A stretch of 14,601 nt of DNA. It comes from Bdellovibrionales bacterium. Its GTDB lineage: Bacteria > Bdellovibrionota > UBA1018. Every line of letters begins with the position of its first letter. Within the stretch, counting starts at the first letter, position 1. Both the position numbers and the translations under genes were made by a program. The DNA lies in NCBI GenBank assembly GCA_018968995.1, contig JAGWZD010000024.1, positions 1-14,601 on the forward strand. The letters run 5' to 3'. Of this stretch, positions 14,332 through 14,601 are shown in pieces. The notes beneath the pieces are model-generated. The model was not told the origin of the DNA, searched no databases, and saw nothing but the letters and a program-made list of their open reading frames with translations.

Positions 14332-14601
14332 CCTCTCCATCTCGTCATGCCGCTTTATTGATGAATCTGGGCACTCCGGACGCACCCACGACCCCAGCAT
14401 TGAGACGTTACCTTCGTGAGTTTCTTTCTGATCCTTTTGTTGTCGATATTCCGGCCATTCCTCGATTTCTGTTGGTGAACTGCATTATTGTCCCTTTTCG
14501 TTCACCGAAGTCGGCTCATGCCTATCAAACGATTTGGACTGAGAATGGATCACCCCTTCGGCACTACACCCAAAGCCTCGCCGAAAGTGTAAAAGGCCAT
14601 A
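14328..14601 (+). CDS. hemH: Ferrochelatase, 5' part (3' end outside window)
   Basis: Inserts ferrous iron into protoporphyrin IX to make heme. 91 residues are visible of an expected 310-350. The N-terminal pattern is characteristic: LLMNLGTPDAPTTPALRRYL (10-29), EFLSDPFVVDIP (31-42), IIVPFRSPKSAHAY (52-65) and GSPLRHYT (72-79). The start ATG overlaps the hemY stop as ATGA. It completes the pathway encoded upstream and implies the protoporphyrin-dependent route to heme rather than the coproporphyrin route. It is truncated only by the window edge. Confidence 0.95.
   Translation, partial: MTSPSRHAALLMNLGTPDAPTTPALRRYLREFLSDPFVVDIPAIPRFLLVNCIIVPFRSPKSAHAYQTIWTENGSPLRHYTQSLAESVKGH

Noticed and set aside
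1..14601. Searched by eye for CRISPR arrays, tRNAs, insertion sequences, attachment sites and a replication origin
   Set aside because: None seen; nearly all bases are in conserved housekeeping genes on one strand.

Overview
The window reads as a bacterial chromosome segment of roughly balanced GC. Every gene is on the + strand and the genes are packed almost without gaps. The gene set (C5-pathway heme synthesis, a Gram-negative Mla-type lipid transporter, short two-component proteins, terse overlapping operons) suggests a Gram-negative bacterium with an outer membrane. A member of Bdellovibrionota or a delta-proteobacterial relative is my best guess, but that assignment is inference only. 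I see no mobile element, CRISPR array, tRNA or rRNA.

Region 1 (1-1589) holds the 3' part of tmk (thymidylate kinase) and holB (DNA polymerase III delta prime), joined by an ATGA overlap. Region 2 (1586-5487) follows with another stop/start overlap. It encodes an MCE/Mla phospholipid ABC transporter made of two ATPases, two MlaE permeases and one MlaD. The two ATPases are degenerate at complementary positions, so they look built to form an asymmetric heterodimer with one working and one inactive ATP site. The permeases are likewise duplicated and divergent. A perfect 11-bp hairpin followed by a T-run at 5495-5528 closes this unit.

Region 3 (from 5582 to beyond the window end) is a heme operon: hemA (short glutamyl-tRNA reductase), hemC with a C-terminal HemD-like extension, hemL, a membrane histidine kinase and OmpR-type regulator pair, hemE, hemN, hemY and the start of hemH. 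Together these cover glutamyl-tRNA to 5-aminolevulinate (HemA, HemL), hydroxymethylbilane and probably uroporphyrinogen III (HemC-HemD-like), coproporphyrinogen (HemE), protoporphyrinogen (HemN), protoporphyrin (HemY) and heme (HemH). Only hemB is clearly absent from the visible part. The kinase/regulator genes sit inside the chain and probably tie the pathway to a membrane or heme-related signal.

The points most worth following up are the asymmetric MlaF pair, the miniature HemA lacking its dimerisation domain and an otherwise conserved histidine, the HemC-HemD-like fusion, and the embedded two-component system. The only intergenic space over 20 bases is 5488-5581; no stretch over 300 bases lacks a gene.
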